64,000 bases of DNA, taken from assembly GCA_000611775.1 (NCBI GenBank), contig KK106981.1:10443183-10507182 (forward strand), written 5' to 3'. Numbering within the stretch: the stretch's first letter is position 1; every line of letters begins with the position of its first letter. This document shows positions 10,910 to 24,300 of this stretch, one piece after another. Under the pieces are notes generated by a model. The model was not told where the DNA came from. It made no database searches and saw only the letters and a list, made by a program, of their open reading frames with translations. The DNA is from Umbilicaria muhlenbergii. Taxonomy: Eukaryota > Ascomycota > Lecanoromycetes > Umbilicariales > Umbilicariaceae. A program made the translations under genes and the position numbers.

Positions 10910-13755
10910 ATGGCGGAGGTTGTTGCTGCTATCGCTTTCCTTTCCGCAGTCGTCAGTCTTACCGAAATAGGATGGCATTTGGTCGAGAGGATGCAAGACT
11001 TTCAGTCAGACACCAATAGCGTTCCAGAAGCTTTTAGACATCTGAAGGCTCAATTGCCACTTACACTCGACAGCATAAAGCGGACAGAAGCAAGGGCCAA
11101 CGCCGGTGAAATGGACACAGCTACCCAAGAGGCTCTTATCCCCGCTCTCGATGGGTGTAGAGAGCAGTTACAGCTTCTCAACACTATTCTGAACAAATCT
11201 TTACCCGTAAAGGTAGACAATACGTGGGAGAAAAGGAAAAAGGCGTGGAGAAGCGTTTTCAAAGACAAAGAAACCAGGAAGATCGTTACAGAGCTGGACC
11301 GTTATATAGCCATTTTGACACTTCATAATACTAGCGGCATTACAAAGACTATTCGTCACTCTCTGCCGTGTTATACCAGGATTCCAGCTGGCAGGGATTC
11401 AAATTTCATTGATCGTCCAGAGATTTTTAGAGAACTGAATCTTAGCTTTGAGAGCAACCGCCGTGCTGCGTTAGAAGGTATCGGAGGCGTTGGGTAAGGA
11501 CTTCTCTGAGGAAGAGTGAGTTTCTTGGAGCTTTGTTGACCGTAAAACCTAGGAAAACACAAATAGCCATTGAGATGTGCTATAGATTTCGTGATCTACA
11601 CCCTGGAGGCCATATATTCTGGACTCATGCGGGAGCTCTCTCGAAATTTGAACGAGGGTGTAAAGCGATAGCCGAAGATCTACAGCTGCCTCGCTGGAAT
11701 GATCCTCAGACAGACCTTGTACAACTAGTTCACCGATGGCTGGCCAACGACAAAACTGGACCATGGCTTCTCGTAATAGACAATCTCGACGACATAGAGG
11801 TTCTTGAGGATCCACTACCGTCTCACAACAGCCCAATGACGCTGAGTCAGTTTCTTCCAAGGAGCGCGCAAGGCTTTATCTTGATAACAACCCGGGATAA
11901 GCGCGTTGGGGAGCGGTTAGGGATCAGGGGAAGGACTATACGAGTTAGCGCAATGACTATGCAGGAAGGCCAGCAGCTATTACGCTCATACTTGCCTTCT
12001 GCAATGGAAATTGAGGAGGATGACGTGGAAGAACTTGTCAGCTCATTGGATTACATACCCCTGGCAATCACTCAAGCAGCTGCTCTTATTTCGGAGAATG
12101 GAATCAGCATACAAGCATACCTCGAGATGCTTCGAAGCGGTGATGAAGAGATGCAACAGCTCCTAAGCGAGAGTCTCAGTGACGACAGGCGGAGCTATCA
12201 TGAAAATAATTCAGTCATCAAGTCTTGGCGGCTGTCCTTTGACCAGATTCTGAAGCAATGCCCTCGAGCAGCTGAGATCCTATCTCTGATGGCCATGTTT
12301 GATCGACAAGGCATACCCGCTATGTTACTGCAACGCCAAACCGAATCGAAGCTTGCATTTCTAAAGGCAATGGGAACACTTCAAGCTTTCTCTTTGGTAG
12401 TAAAGGAAGCAGATAAGGAACGCTATGGAATGCATCGCCTAGTACAGCTGTCCACACAAGCATGGCTTGAAGTTCAGCAAAGAACCGCAGAATGGACGAG
12501 AGAAGCAATCTGCGTTCTGGAGATGAAATTTCCTGGGACGGGGCTATACGAGAGTTGGCGGACTTGTGAAGCCTTGTTGCCACATGCGAGAGCGGTCTTG
12601 CAGCACGACCCCGAAACGGATGAGGGTCAAATAAGCCGTGCTATACTTCGCAGGAATGTAGCAAGATATGATTTTGATCAGGGCCGCCATAGACTGGCGC
12701 TTGATGAAGCAAAAGAAGCCTATAGAACAGTCCAGGAGTTCCTCGGCTCTCGAGATCCTGTGACGCTGACAATTGTCAATCAAGTAACAGCATATCTTAT
12801 AGGTAGTGGCAAAGAACGTGAGGCTATGGAATTAGCTCAACATCACAGTCCTATCTACGAGCAGGTGCTCGGCGCTGAGCACCTCGAAACGCTCGCCTGT
12901 AATAGCTACATAGCCTGGCTTTTGGGAGTTCAAGGAAAGCCAATCGAGGCCGAGGCTATCTATCGAAGCACACTAGCGTGTCAGGAAATATCGCTTGGTG
13001 GCGAGCACCAAAACACGATGACGAGCATGTCCGCGTTAGCTGGTGTCATGACGGATCAAGGGAAACATGAAGAAGCAGAAGATTTGTACAGAAAAGTGAT
13101 AACCAAACAAGAGAGAGTTCTTGGCCCCGGACATCCCAACACACTCAGTTCTATATGGGGCCTAGGGCAGTGCCTCAGAATTCAAGGCAAGTTTAAAGAG
13201 GCAGAATTATTGTGCCGACCTCTCTACATGATGGGACAAAGAGTATTAGGGCCTGAGCACCCTCGCACCCTTTTGACCATGGCCGAATTAGCGTCGTCTC
13301 TTTCCGCACAAGGCAAATTCCAAGAGGCAGAGGATTTGTTTCAAGCCACAGTGAGCCGGATGCAAAAGATGTTCGGGGCTGACCAACTGCAAGAAAACAC
13401 ACTTTGGGCCATGGCAAAATTCTGCGAATGTCTTGTGAAACAAGGCAAACACGAGGAAGCAGAGGAGTTGTACCAGACCGCATATCGATTGCATCAAGAT
13501 GTCTTTGGTTTAGAGCATGAAAAAACCCTTTGGGTTATGGAAAACTTCGCTTCGTGTCTTGATGCAAGGGGTAAGATCGTTGAGGTGAGACCACTCCGGA
13601 GACTTTATACGCAAATTATCTCTGAGGTTAAAGAACCGCCGCCTTTGCCTCCTCCACCTCTTATCGACGCTGATATAAAAGCAACTGGACACCACGGTGA
13701 TGTTGTCTCTATGTCCGACAACCTGGCTACTGAAAGAAATACCAAGAGTAATTGA
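10910..13755 (+). CDS. STAND/NLR receptor: SesA-type N-domain, NB-ARC, TPR repeats
   Basis: Exons 10910-11493 and 11553-13755, with a 59-nt intron (GTAAGG donor, TAG acceptor) that falls inside the P-loop codons; 928 residues. Residues 1 to about 140 match the SesA-type N-domain of fungal NTPases (MAEVVAAIAFLSAVVSLTEI). The NB-ARC part shows the P-loop GIGGVGKT (about 190-197), kinase-2 WLLVIDNLDD (about 266-275), sensor strand FILITTRDKR (about 303-312), a GLPLA-like YIPLAITQAA (about 362) and an MHD-like MHRLVQ (about 488). From about 600 to 840 there are about six 42-residue TPRs of kinesin-light-chain type, each with a HPxTL-like start and a QGKxxEAE core. The C-terminus is Pro-rich. These are cytosolic sensors whose NTPase drives oligomerisation; in fungi some mediate heterokaryon incompatibility. 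The ligand cannot be told. Confidence 0.93.
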
Positions 13756-14227
13756 GGTAATGAAAGAACTCTGTTGTCAGTACGCTTGGAAGTTCTTGCG
13801 TCTTGTTTTGCTATACACTACTGTTCGGCTTCATGCTAGTATCATTTTTGCGTTCAAGAACTTATTAGGGCCAGCATGGGTACGCTCGGGGGAGCCTCTA
13901 GTATATACCAAGCGCTTGACTTGTAGTATCCTCCTCTTTGTCTAGTTCTGGACACCTCATCGTTGAGCAGCCATCAAGATACATTTGAGTTTGTTATTGC
14001 TTTTTGCTTTCCGGAATTCAGGCTAAGCGTTCCACAAGAAGGAAGAGGACAACGTGTTACAACCCAGCCCAGTCGCTCTAACTCGACCTTACGCCAACGA
14101 AACATGTCGCGGCCAAAACCTGAATCGAGACCGCAGACGAATTTTGCTACCCACCGCAACCACTCCCCCACAATCCATCCCATCTATCAACCCCATCTCC
14201 CAGCAACACGCAACCACCCTCTACCTT
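13756..14227. other. Intergenic, 3' flank of the NLR gene
   Basis: About 470 bases, including a C- and A-rich segment from about 14050. I see no gene. Confidence 0.5.
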
Positions 14228-15701
14228 TCAATTAGTGCTAGTGGTCGCATCATAAAGATACCCACAATTACCATGAAACACCACCCTCCCGTGAGTCTGC
14301 TCCTGCGCCTCCACCTGCGCCGCCGAATGCAAATAATCCCCACCTCCCCCGGCCTGGCTACCGCAAGTATCCGCCATCTGTCTATAGCAGTTCCCGTCCC
14401 CGAACGTCCCATGCGCACAATAATTGTTCGTGATGCACGACACGCAGCAGTCGCACGCGTTGGTGCCGGGCTGGCCCACCCATCCGTTAGCCCCACTGTT
14501 GCCGTATACGGCGCTGATGGTGGGGTCGCCGGTGTTGGTGCCGAGGAGGTTTGGGGTGACGCACACGGCGTATTGGGGTGTTCTTAAGATCGTGCTAATT
14601 ATGGCTGTGCTGGCTGTGCTGATGGTAGTGGTGGTTTTGAGGCGGATGAGGACTATGACAGTGGCTGTGAAGCTGAGGGCTATGCGATGGAGGTCTCGGG
14701 AGATGATGATGGAGGTGGAGGTGGAGATTATGGTTGTGGTGGTGGTGGCGGCGGTAACGATTGATGGTGGTAGGTGATTGTGGTTGGGTTGGCGGTGTTG
14801 GTGACTATTTGGGATATCGGCGGTCGAGGTCATAGTGCCTGTTCTAAGGTCAACATTTTCATCACGCAAGGACTGTGTTGACGGGGGCAATATGGAGCAA
14901 GACCAGTCGGGATTGTACGTACAAAGGACGGCACTGGGATAGGATGACACCGAGGATTGGCTTGGCTCCCGGGAAAAGCTTGGCCCAGGAAGAGAAGAGA
15001 TGTGGGTTGTCCCTGTGGAATGTGCGGTTCCAGTGCTGTTGGCTGTCCCAGTACTATTGGCTTGTCATGTGCTATTTCTCCGTGTAATGCCTTGGGGAAT
15101 ACGGAACCCTCCATGCGGATGCTGGAATCGTGCTCACATCTAATTCGAATCGGCCATGTGAGTGGTATCGCTAACATATAGGAAGCTAGTTGAAGAGGAA
15201 CAATGACCCCTGGTGATGTAGCAATAGTGACTGTGGTAGTGGTGGGTTTGTCAAACCTCTTGAATGTGGTAGTGAAAGTAGTATGGTGGTGGTTTGTATA
15301 GTCAAGGTCGTGGAAACGGTAGATATAAAGTTCGAATTCGTTACGGTGTTTGTCCGTGTTTTGATTCAGTCGCTATAAAGGTTGCGGGAGGAGGTTTTGT
15401 GAACTTGACAGGTGTCAATGAAACGGTGACGGTAGTATAACCGGAAAGAGTTGCTGTCTTGTATGATGTTTTGACGGGGTCTTCGGCGAATGAGGGTGCA
15501 AATGCGGTTGAGCAAAGGAGAGCCCGCGGATCTTGGAATTCTAAATTTTTATCAAACCCAAGAGCCGCTGGTATAGCAAGCAGAAGAACGAGCAGGCCTA
15601 GGATCAGAATACATGGCAGTTGCAATAAGGGGACCTCCAGATAACAAGGCACCAACCTCAAGCCCTTAAGGATATGAATCCCGTAGATCTCCAGAAGCCA
15701 T
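14228..15701 (-). pseudogene. Decayed membrane-anchored Thr-rich protein with a C-terminal cysteine module (unidentified)
   Basis: Pieces of one former minus-strand gene can be followed across several frames. An ATG at 15699-15701 starts MASGDLRDSYP. The next piece, in another frame, has a clear membrane helix (about LPCILILGLLVLLLAIPAAL) followed by Thr/Val-rich extracellular-type sequence (TTVTVSLTPV). More TTT- and TIQTTT-type pieces follow in two further frames. The last piece (14950-14228) ends in a cysteine cluster, NACDCCVSCITNNYCAHGTF. At least three frame changes are needed to follow it and none has good splice sites, so I call it broken. It resembles type II membrane or wall-linked proteins with a small cysteine module. 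No family is recognised. Confidence 0.45.
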
Positions 15702-16558
15702 TATTGACCTCTGTAATTGGCAGTGTCCACATTTTCAGTTATTCCAGTCCGGTGCTGATTAGTTGCTCGGTGCCACCTGGGCCCTTGTACTTGGAAATGC
15801 CACTTATTTTGGCCGATGCGTGCCGTTGCCGAAATTTTGAAACGTGCGAAGCGAAAGCAATGGCGAATAGATTGACTCGAGAGCGATTAAGCATAAGATT
15901 AGCAAGTCTAACAAGTTGAAATCCTCATTCCTCGCCGGAATTACCAAGTGAACACGGGATAAAGTAGAATCTTATCCATGGGAGTATGATTGAGGACCAA
16001 GCACTCGAGTACTCAGAGCCTGCGGGAAGTCCATGGACCTGCAAAGCTGTGCCACTCCTGACTAGACTAGTCGATGGCTTTACTGCATACGACCAGGGCC
16101 TTCCTTGTGATTAAGGAGACTGAAGGCAGTTTGGACGAAAAGTGCGTAAGAGCAAACAGGGAAAACTTAGATCATCGTTTCAGATATATCTTGCAGGCCC
16201 TAATGAAAATGAAGAGAGCGTACTCGTGCCATAGATCTCAATGTGTTTTATATATCAGATACTACTCAGCCTGCAGACCATCCGGGCCCACTTGGGTACC
16301 AGCGATAATTGGGCCCTCGTCAGGCATCTAAGCCGCCGCTCCTTCATAATTTTGTCTCTGCGCAGACTGGTGACCTTCGTCAACAAATGAAATGTGAACA
16401 GCGAGCCTCTGAACTCACGCACAAAATACACTGTTAAGACCCTCAGATCAGATAGTACACATCTCACTCTATTCAAACTTAGTCTTTCTTTATGCTGATT
16501 GAGAATCCTTCTTCCTTATGACTATGGGCATCGTGAATCTTCTGCTCGGATCAAGGCA
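15702..16558. other. Intergenic
   Basis: About 860 bases between the decayed membrane-protein gene and the ankyrin gene. Nothing supportable. Confidence 0.5.
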
Positions 16559-19500
16559 TCATTCACGATGCCCCTGATTTCCTGTTGCCCATATTTGAGC
16601 CGCGTAGGGGCTGCTCAAGATGCCGTCACGCCACAGTCTATAAGCGACGTGCTTCCTCCAGCTGAGCGCAGCCCATTTGGTTCCTCGGTTGTCGCCTGAG
16701 CAATTGTCGGGAACGACTTTCGTCGTTCGTGCCATTATATGCTTGACCACTTTGGCATATTCTGATTCTAACAGACTTGAACGCCAATAGTCGAAGGGGA
16801 GTCGCTGAGGCCTTGAAATGCTGGTTCTTTGGTTGCAATTGCTGCAGATTCTGCTGGAATAGGTCACACTCGATTTCTCTTCAATGATATCTACCGATCT
16901 TGTCAAGGACTCCCTCGCGATCTTATCAGATTCCGAATAGGACACGCCATGGCCGATATCATCCTCTTTCAACACCTGTTCCACATCCACCCCAGCCTCT
17001 CTCAAAGCCTCGCACCAAAGCACCCAAGTTGTAGGGACCAGCGCCAGGTCGGAAGGGGTATATCCATTAACCTTCTTGAGGAAAAGACCACAACCATTTC
17101 TGAGTAAGGTGACTAGGAGATCTGTAATCTCTTTGGCTTCTGTTGAAGTCATGCCGAATCTATTGCACGCACCAAGCCGATTGAGCAATAGATGCAAACA
17201 GCCCCATCCATAGACGTCGAGAACTAAAGGATCAGCTCCAGCATTCAAAAAAAGGTTTGTAAGTGGGATGAGTCTTGAATCGGGAACTCCATGGAGTACA
17301 GAAAGAAGCGGAGTCATGCCTGGATAATTCCGGTACTCAATATCACAACCGTGCTGCAAGAGCATTTGAATATCTTCGAAATATTGACAGGACTGTAGTG
17401 CAGGGTTGTTTATTGCAATGTGCAGAACACCATCCATAGATCTCACAGTTAATATAGTCCCTGTGCTGATCTCAGTATATTGAACCGCACTATACACATC
17501 GACGTCGCAGTATCGGATGAGCAAACGGAGTATTTTAAGGATTTCGTTCTTATTGATGTGAAGTTTAGACGGCTTCCTGCTTTTCTCCAGAAATTGAAGC
17601 AAGGCAGCCTCGCCAGACCTACGATATATAAGTCAAAAACTGTGATTAAAGGCGCTTTTAATGCGAAAGAAATTACAAGTTCTAACCTGCTACAGTCGAG
17701 TGCATCCGCACCTTGTTCCAGCAAGAGTTCGATCATATTGTAATCATAGGAGTCTATTGCGTACTACGAGCGTCAGTAACGTCCACCTAGGCAGCTTATG
17801 CAGAAGGCGTACAGCTAGCAGAGACCTTCCATATTTGTCTCGATCGGACGCGGACGCCCTTTTGGCACTGAACATCTCCCGAACCTCCGAAATATTGCAC
17901 GCCCTGATGTGAGCGAATATCGGCGAATCCTTTGGCTGGATGCCAAAAGTAGAGAGGAATGGGCCTATCTTTGTGGCACTATCGATAGTATGCATGAAAG
18001 TCGCTGCAAGGCCGTTGATGCGGAATATAATCTTCGGAACGAAGAGAAGGCGTAACATCCAATTACGCTGAGCGAGTTTGGGAGTTACAGCTGTTGTGGC
18101 AACGGTGATGGACAATGTTCCAGTGGGTAGTTCCAGCTGCAGCTCTATTTCATCCCCCTGAGAAGGGACAAAATTTGCAACCTGAGCTTTACGGCGTATC
18201 AAATCACGTTGACGCGCTCCGTGTCCACTAAAAGATTGAAAGGCGTGTTTTAGAAGGTTTCGCCGCGTCCAATTGCCTGACTCCATGGAGCTTTGCTGAG
18301 ACCCTCTTGCTCCTGCGTGAGCAGCCTTCAATTCCATTGCTCTAGCGGCAACCGCGTCATCGACTAGCGTCTCGAACTCACTCACGAACCAACGCAACTG
18401 TTCCGCTGATGGTTCCAGGTGAGTACCAGCGGAAATACTTGTTATTAGCTCGGTTACGTGTGGCGAGACATAGTTGAGGGATTGAGCAGCTTGAGCAGCT
18501 GAGCCATGAAAGACGGCTGTAACTGTACGGCTCTCGTTTAATGCACTCAGTTGAACTTGAACACTTTTAAGATGGTCTGTTACGTTCACAAGACCACCAT
18601 TTATGTGAGACAGCTGGCTGTTGGTATGTGAGGCGTTCTGGAACATATCTGATCGAATTGTTTTCAGATGATGCTCAGTCCCGGAAGCACTTTGTGTTAG
18701 TCGGTCATGTCTAATCACTTGATCCCGGTCAATCGCGTCCAGTTTATCGTTGATTTCGGATGCGGTTCGAACTGTAGTGGAGTTGATATTTGTGTGACCT
18801 TGAGCGACATGGTCAAATTGCTTGTTCATCTGGGAGGATTGTACCACCAATTTCGTAGTCAGTTGTGTAAGATACCTGTCCAACTCTTTGTGCCGGTTAC
18901 CAGCGACCCGAGCTTCGTTGGATAGCTGGGATTTCAGCTGATGGGATTTGGCATCAAAGGCTGTACGGAACGCAACCAGGTTGTGGTTCGCGCGGTCAAG
19001 GTTTCTATGGATTTCGAGGTCATTGAATCTGGCACGCTTTAGCTAGAATTCGGAGACGGTGTCTTTTGTATCTGTTGGCAAAAGGGAAGAAAGTGGAAGG
19101 CCTTGTGGTAACTTTAAATGGTTTGTTGGAAAAGGTAAAGTGAGAGAAGCATTAAACTTGTCAAGGATACTGATGGAAGACAAGGATGACTTTGGAAAAT
19201 TCACCAATAGAACTAATAGCCTTGGGATAACCCGCGGGATACTCAGCAGCGAAATGACAACAAACGGCCCACATGCTGTGATGGTTGACATGACGTCCAA
19301 AGGGTCCTGAGTAAAAACTAAGCGTTACAGAGACTCGCTTACCTTCCAATCACAGATAGCGCGTTGGAGAGCGAAGCCTTATGGCTTTCCAAACGCAGTG
19401 ATATCTGAGAGATGTCTTTCTCGTCGAAAACTGACTTGACAATCTTCCCAAAGCGATTCAAGACATTTTTACTCAGTCGAGCCGGGCTACCGAGGATGTC

Positions 19501-19782
19501 TTGGAGTTGACGGAGGTCGCCTAGGCATGCTTCAAGTATCACCCTGATTGTGTCAAAGGTTGGCTTGTTACATGCCAGCAAGGTCGAGTTGCGATATCTT
19601 TCGCCTAGGGAGGCAATTTGAGATAGTATGCTAGAGAGCTGCCCGAGTTTGCGTTGGAGACGTCGAACTTCCGCGGATGCATTTTTGAGGTCCGAGATGA
19701 AACCGTAGAGTGATTTTGCCAGGCGGCATACGACGTCCGCCACGCCGATACCTGCGGCGACAATCCCGAACAGCTCGCTCAT
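16559..19782 (-). CDS. STAND N-terminal domain / ankyrin-repeat protein without an NTPase
   Basis: Four exons: 19782-19343, 19028-17813, 17763-17687 and 17618-16559, in phase throughout, giving about 930 residues. The N-terminus (MSELFGIVAAGIGVADVVCR, to about 140) matches the HeLo-like N-domain of fungal STAND proteins, a predicted helical bundle. Next comes a long helical, coiled-coil-like stretch rich in Gln, His and Ser (about 150-290). Then follows the conserved segment that precedes ankyrins in this fungal family (PKDSPIFAHIRACNISEVRE). Ankyrin repeats follow (YNMIELLLEQGAD; MLLQHGCDIEYRN; NLFLNAGADPLVLD), and the C-terminus holds a CSNC pair. No P-loop is present. The first intron is 314 nt, far longer than the other two (49 and 68 nt). 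Such proteins are thought to act in recognition or cell death like NLRs, but the role here is inferred. Confidence 0.85.
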
Positions 19783-21360
19783 GATGGTAACGCATCAAAA
19801 AGGCTGGAGAGAGCAAGTGAAAGACAGTGAGCTAGGGATAGACGAGATCAGAAAGAATCAGGCAGCTTAAAAACCTGCCCATCCCCATCTCTCTTGGAGC
19901 TGCTTATCGGATGTGAAGGGCTGAGGAGCCTGAGTGTCAGCCTCGCGAAGCGCGTGCTGCATTAATGCTTCGGTGAGAGGAAGGTGCCACGAAAGTTGTC
20001 AGCTACCTAGCCAATCATTGGGCGAAGATGCATATGACAGCCTTGTGCGCAGCCCCAGATCATATGATTACGAGTCCTCAACGGCAAATTCAGCCTGCAA
20101 GGGGATCTGCTATCACCGAAAAACAGCCTTGGCATCACAATGCTCGCATCTGCGGCCGTGGGCAAGATACAGAAATTCGCCGAGGGGCCAATTAGTCTTG
20201 CTGGTTCCTTCGGACCCGCCAAGAGCTCACATCCAGAATATGGCGAGTATCCGACTTCCAGTGATGATTCTCCAAGTATCCTCCGGACTACTGAAACCAC
20301 AGTCGAATCCTGTAACCCTTTGCTCTCACGCATAGGGAAGACCGGGAGACCAGTCACTTTGGACTGGATTGCTAATTGTTTCATTCCGGCTGGACGACTA
20401 TCAAGCCTGGACCGGATGGCCAAAATCATAGTCATCAAACTTACGGAGAACAAAGTCGACAAAATGGGTAAATCGGGTACACCGTCGGGTTGCTTTGCTA
20501 TGTCGTCTTAGAAGGTTAGCACTGGTCAGCCGCTAATCCACAGGAGTCTGTCGATCCTCTTCATCAGGAAATGCATCAGGATACAGGCACATTAGTGAAG
20601 CTTGCTGGGCGCTCGAGAACGTGGTAACAAGCGAGCGCTAGAGAGCGCCATACCCGAACGAGCAGGCTTGGCTCCGGGAGTGCATCTGCTGCATCTGTCC
20701 AGAACCTAAGGTGGCTTTCGAGGTGCGCCCCGAGTCCAGATCTCAACTGATCAGCAACTCCGTCTTTCCACATCAAGGCGACTACTCCGTACCTGGCGTG
20801 CCCACATGTTGGCGCTCGGCCCTATGCACATATTTTTCGCATGGCTTTCCGTTTGCCAGCTGAAGCACTCCCTGTAGCTCACGCACTGGCTCATTTTCTG
20901 TTTTGTTCGAGACCGGAAATTACTACGCATCAGAGTCATGATCTATCGTCCAAGTTACTCAGCTGTGGCCGCGCCAGCACGGAGCGCCACATGGGTAGGC
21001 CTCGCCCTGTCCGTGGGGTCAGTTCAGCAGGGGTACACACAATGCCGTTCTTCCTTTGGAGCTTAGAGCTTCCATTGTATGTGCCATGAAACCGCCTTTA
21101 GACCGAGTTAAGAGCCACTGATCTGCGCAATTGGTCCTGTGCATTTGCGGTATCTTTGCCCAAGGCAGGCCTCACTGCGGGGTACCGTCTGTTCCCTGCG
21201 AAGGACCGTTTTCCGTGCAGGCATCTTTTCTCATGAGTCTGGTTCCAGATCATCCAGGCTGGATAGTTGACTATCTTACTATCTCTTTAAATGTGTCAAG
21301 CATCGCCCACGATGTCTTCATCTCTCAGTTACTTTGTATCATCTCATCAATACCTCCGCT
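19783..21360. other. Intergenic between the ankyrin gene and the giant secreted-protein gene
   Basis: About 1.6 kb with the promoters of two divergent genes. Open frames on both strands at 20007-20511 overlap each other and show no domain, signal peptide or splice pattern that I can support. No RNA gene is seen. Confidence 0.45.
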
Positions 21361-24300
21361 ATGGGGCTAACGATGCTTCTTTCACACCTGATAGTGCTTT
21401 TGCTTGCTGTCTCTTGCTATGCTGCTCCGGCTACCCCCACCACCTCTCCTTCGGCGCTGCCTACCCTGCCACTTAGTTGCAAGTCCACCAGCTCCTGCGG
21501 CGTTAGCGGCGGCATTATACCATATCCCACTCCGCTCTCTTACCAGCAGTTGAAGTCGCCCCCAGCTTGCCAGCTTGCATGCAGCAGCAATAGCAAGTGT
21601 CTAAGTTTTGCTTACAACATCGATGCCGTCACCGGCCAGACACGTTGTGTGCTATACAACGTCAAGGGCGTGCCATATCTGAACACTTCTCCGTCAGCTA
21701 GTTCAAGTATCTTCGTGGCGTATGAATTGAGCTGTTTCGGGCCTTGCTCGTCATCTACTACGTCAACGCCGAGGAGTTCCTCTAGCGCGCATTCATCGAC
21801 GACGAGTGTCATATCACGCTCCTCTACGACAACCTCACGCTCCTCTACAACTAGCTCGCGCTCCCCCACTACAACATCTCGCCTTTCCAGCACCAGCACT
21901 CCGACCAGCACTCGGACCTTGACCACCAGCACGCGTACTTCCACTACAGCTTCCCGGTCTTCCATTACGTCCACACGCTCTTCTACCACGAGCTCTCGCA
22001 GCACCACGAGCAGTTCCCGTACGACCAGCTCTCGTTCTTCGTCTAGCAGTAGCTACTTTTCACCCTTCACTAGCCCTCGCTCCAGCACGAGCTCAACCAC
22101 AACATCACGTACCACTTCTCCCACAAGCTCCACGGTCATGGTCACCTCCACGAGCTTGACAACCCTTGGAAGCTCCCAAACGTCTACTACCTCCTCATCC
22201 AGCTTAGCCAGCGCGGTCGGTGTAGCCTCTTCAGCGAGTTCCGCAATGAATGAGCCTGCTCCAACTTCGTCTTTCTTTATCGGTATTCAAAGCACTTCGC
22301 CCCAGCGACACCGGCGGTCTCTCTCTTACCTCACTGCGGACGGCCTTATTACAGAACAAATTACTGAAGCAGCAGAGTTTTTCATCAACGAACTTGGACA
22401 GCTTGGCAGCGCTGCGGGGTTTGTATCAACATCCCTCATAACAGGCTACGCTTTGCTGGCACCGTCGACAAACATGGGGCTATACAGCACAACATTTTCC
22501 ATGACTGCTCAAGGGTTCGCGTGGTCCAATCCCGCCTTCGGTCTACAAACTACACACTTTTACCAGGTGAACATGACTCTTGTCGCACTCTTCGGAGGCG
22601 CTGCGCCTGCTGGAGGTGGCCCTGTCCAACTGAACACAATATCTGTCTCATCGCAGACTACGTCATCCACCATTCCTCCGCCATCTTCTACCTCGTCCTT
22701 TTCCACCTCGATTACTGCACTCACCACTATTACAGCACCCTTCACAAGTTTACTGGAGGACCCCGTGTCAATTGCTTCTACGTCATCCTCTACCTCATCT
22801 TCGCTCTCGCCTGTCGCTCTCACTACAGTCACAGCACCATCAACGTTTACGTACTTGCCCCTGACAGCAACAAGTACAGCTATATCTTCCTCTTCTACAT
22901 CCTCCAGCACTACCGCTGATGGGTCATCAACCGTCAATTCGTCTCCATTAGCTACCTGCACCTCTGCTTCATCAACATCATCCAGTATGTGGTGCCAAGA
23001 AACGGGCATGGTGCCAACTGTTCAACCCTACGAAGTCATACCCGAAACCTCGACAGACTATAGTTACGCCGCGTTTGATGGGCTTATCAGAACCTGTGCG
23101 GCGTATTGCCAAGAATTCGAGCTTTGCGTCAGTTTTGCATACTACTCCGACGGCTGCGAACTCTACAATGAGACCGTGGGGGCTTTATATGATACCTCGG
23201 ACAGGAGTCAAGGTAACGACGGAGCACGAGAAAACGCTTTTGCTTACGACAGAGATTGCTTTGTCTGCTCTAACCTTGGTATACTTCCTGGAGGATTCCC
23301 ATCATCGTCATTATCGCCATTATCGATGCAGTCGTCGTCTGAGGTGCCTCCGTCTACCGCATTGGCTACGTCTATTGTGCTACCTCCATCTACCGCGCTG
23401 CCTCCATCTACTGCTCCGTTGGCATCCTCTACTTTGTCACCAAGCTCTTGCACCTACGTACCCTCTAAAGCAGCATCGTATCCATGTCAAATCAGTGGAA
23501 TTAGTCCCAGTCCGCAGCCGGTCATCAACACGGTCGCCCCGAACCTTGGCGGGTGTGCTGGATATTGTGATGCTATAGGTTCGGCCTGTGGTAGCTTTGG
23601 GTTCAATGATACCACTGGTCTGTGCAGTATTTACTCACAGGATTTCAACACGTTGTATGGCGACTCGGACAACAACTTCGGCCTTTGGAGGACCCCCTTC
23701 TTCGTATTAGGCTGCTTTGAGTGTAGTGCTTTGTCAACTGGTACTATTACTGCTTCTACTACCGTGGCTCCAACCACTGCCGTTCCTACGACAACTGCTC
23801 CTGCAGTCACCACTACTGCGCCATCTTCAACCTCAAATTTGTCGCCATCGTCCTGTACCTATTTCCCGACCAGAGCACAGTGGTATGGATGCGAAATCAC
23901 TGGGTTCAGTCCCAACGTCCAACCGACCTCGGAGCCAGACGCCTCTGATCTCGAAGAATGTGCTCTTTTCTGCGAAGAAAAGACATGTGGCAGTTTTGGG
24001 TACAGTGATACCACTGGACTGTGCACTCTCTATGCAATGGACTTCAATACACTCTATGACGCCGCAGTCCTAGATAACTCAAAGACTCCATACTATGAGC
24101 TCGGTTGCTTCGACTGCAATGCGCTAGCCAATACTACCACGGCGCCCCCCGTGCCCACTTCGACATCCAGTTCAGCTATTGCTTCAACTGCTACTCCTTC
24201 GATCCAGCCATCCACCGTACCATCGACGAAATGCGAATTTCAATTCGACCCGACAGGGGCACTCGGCTGCGACGTTAGCGGAATAGTTCCCAACCCCTTA

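Noticed and set aside
20007-20511. Overlapping frames of 123 and 151 codons on opposite strands
   Set aside because: Neither shows a domain, splice pattern or family text; treated as intergenic.
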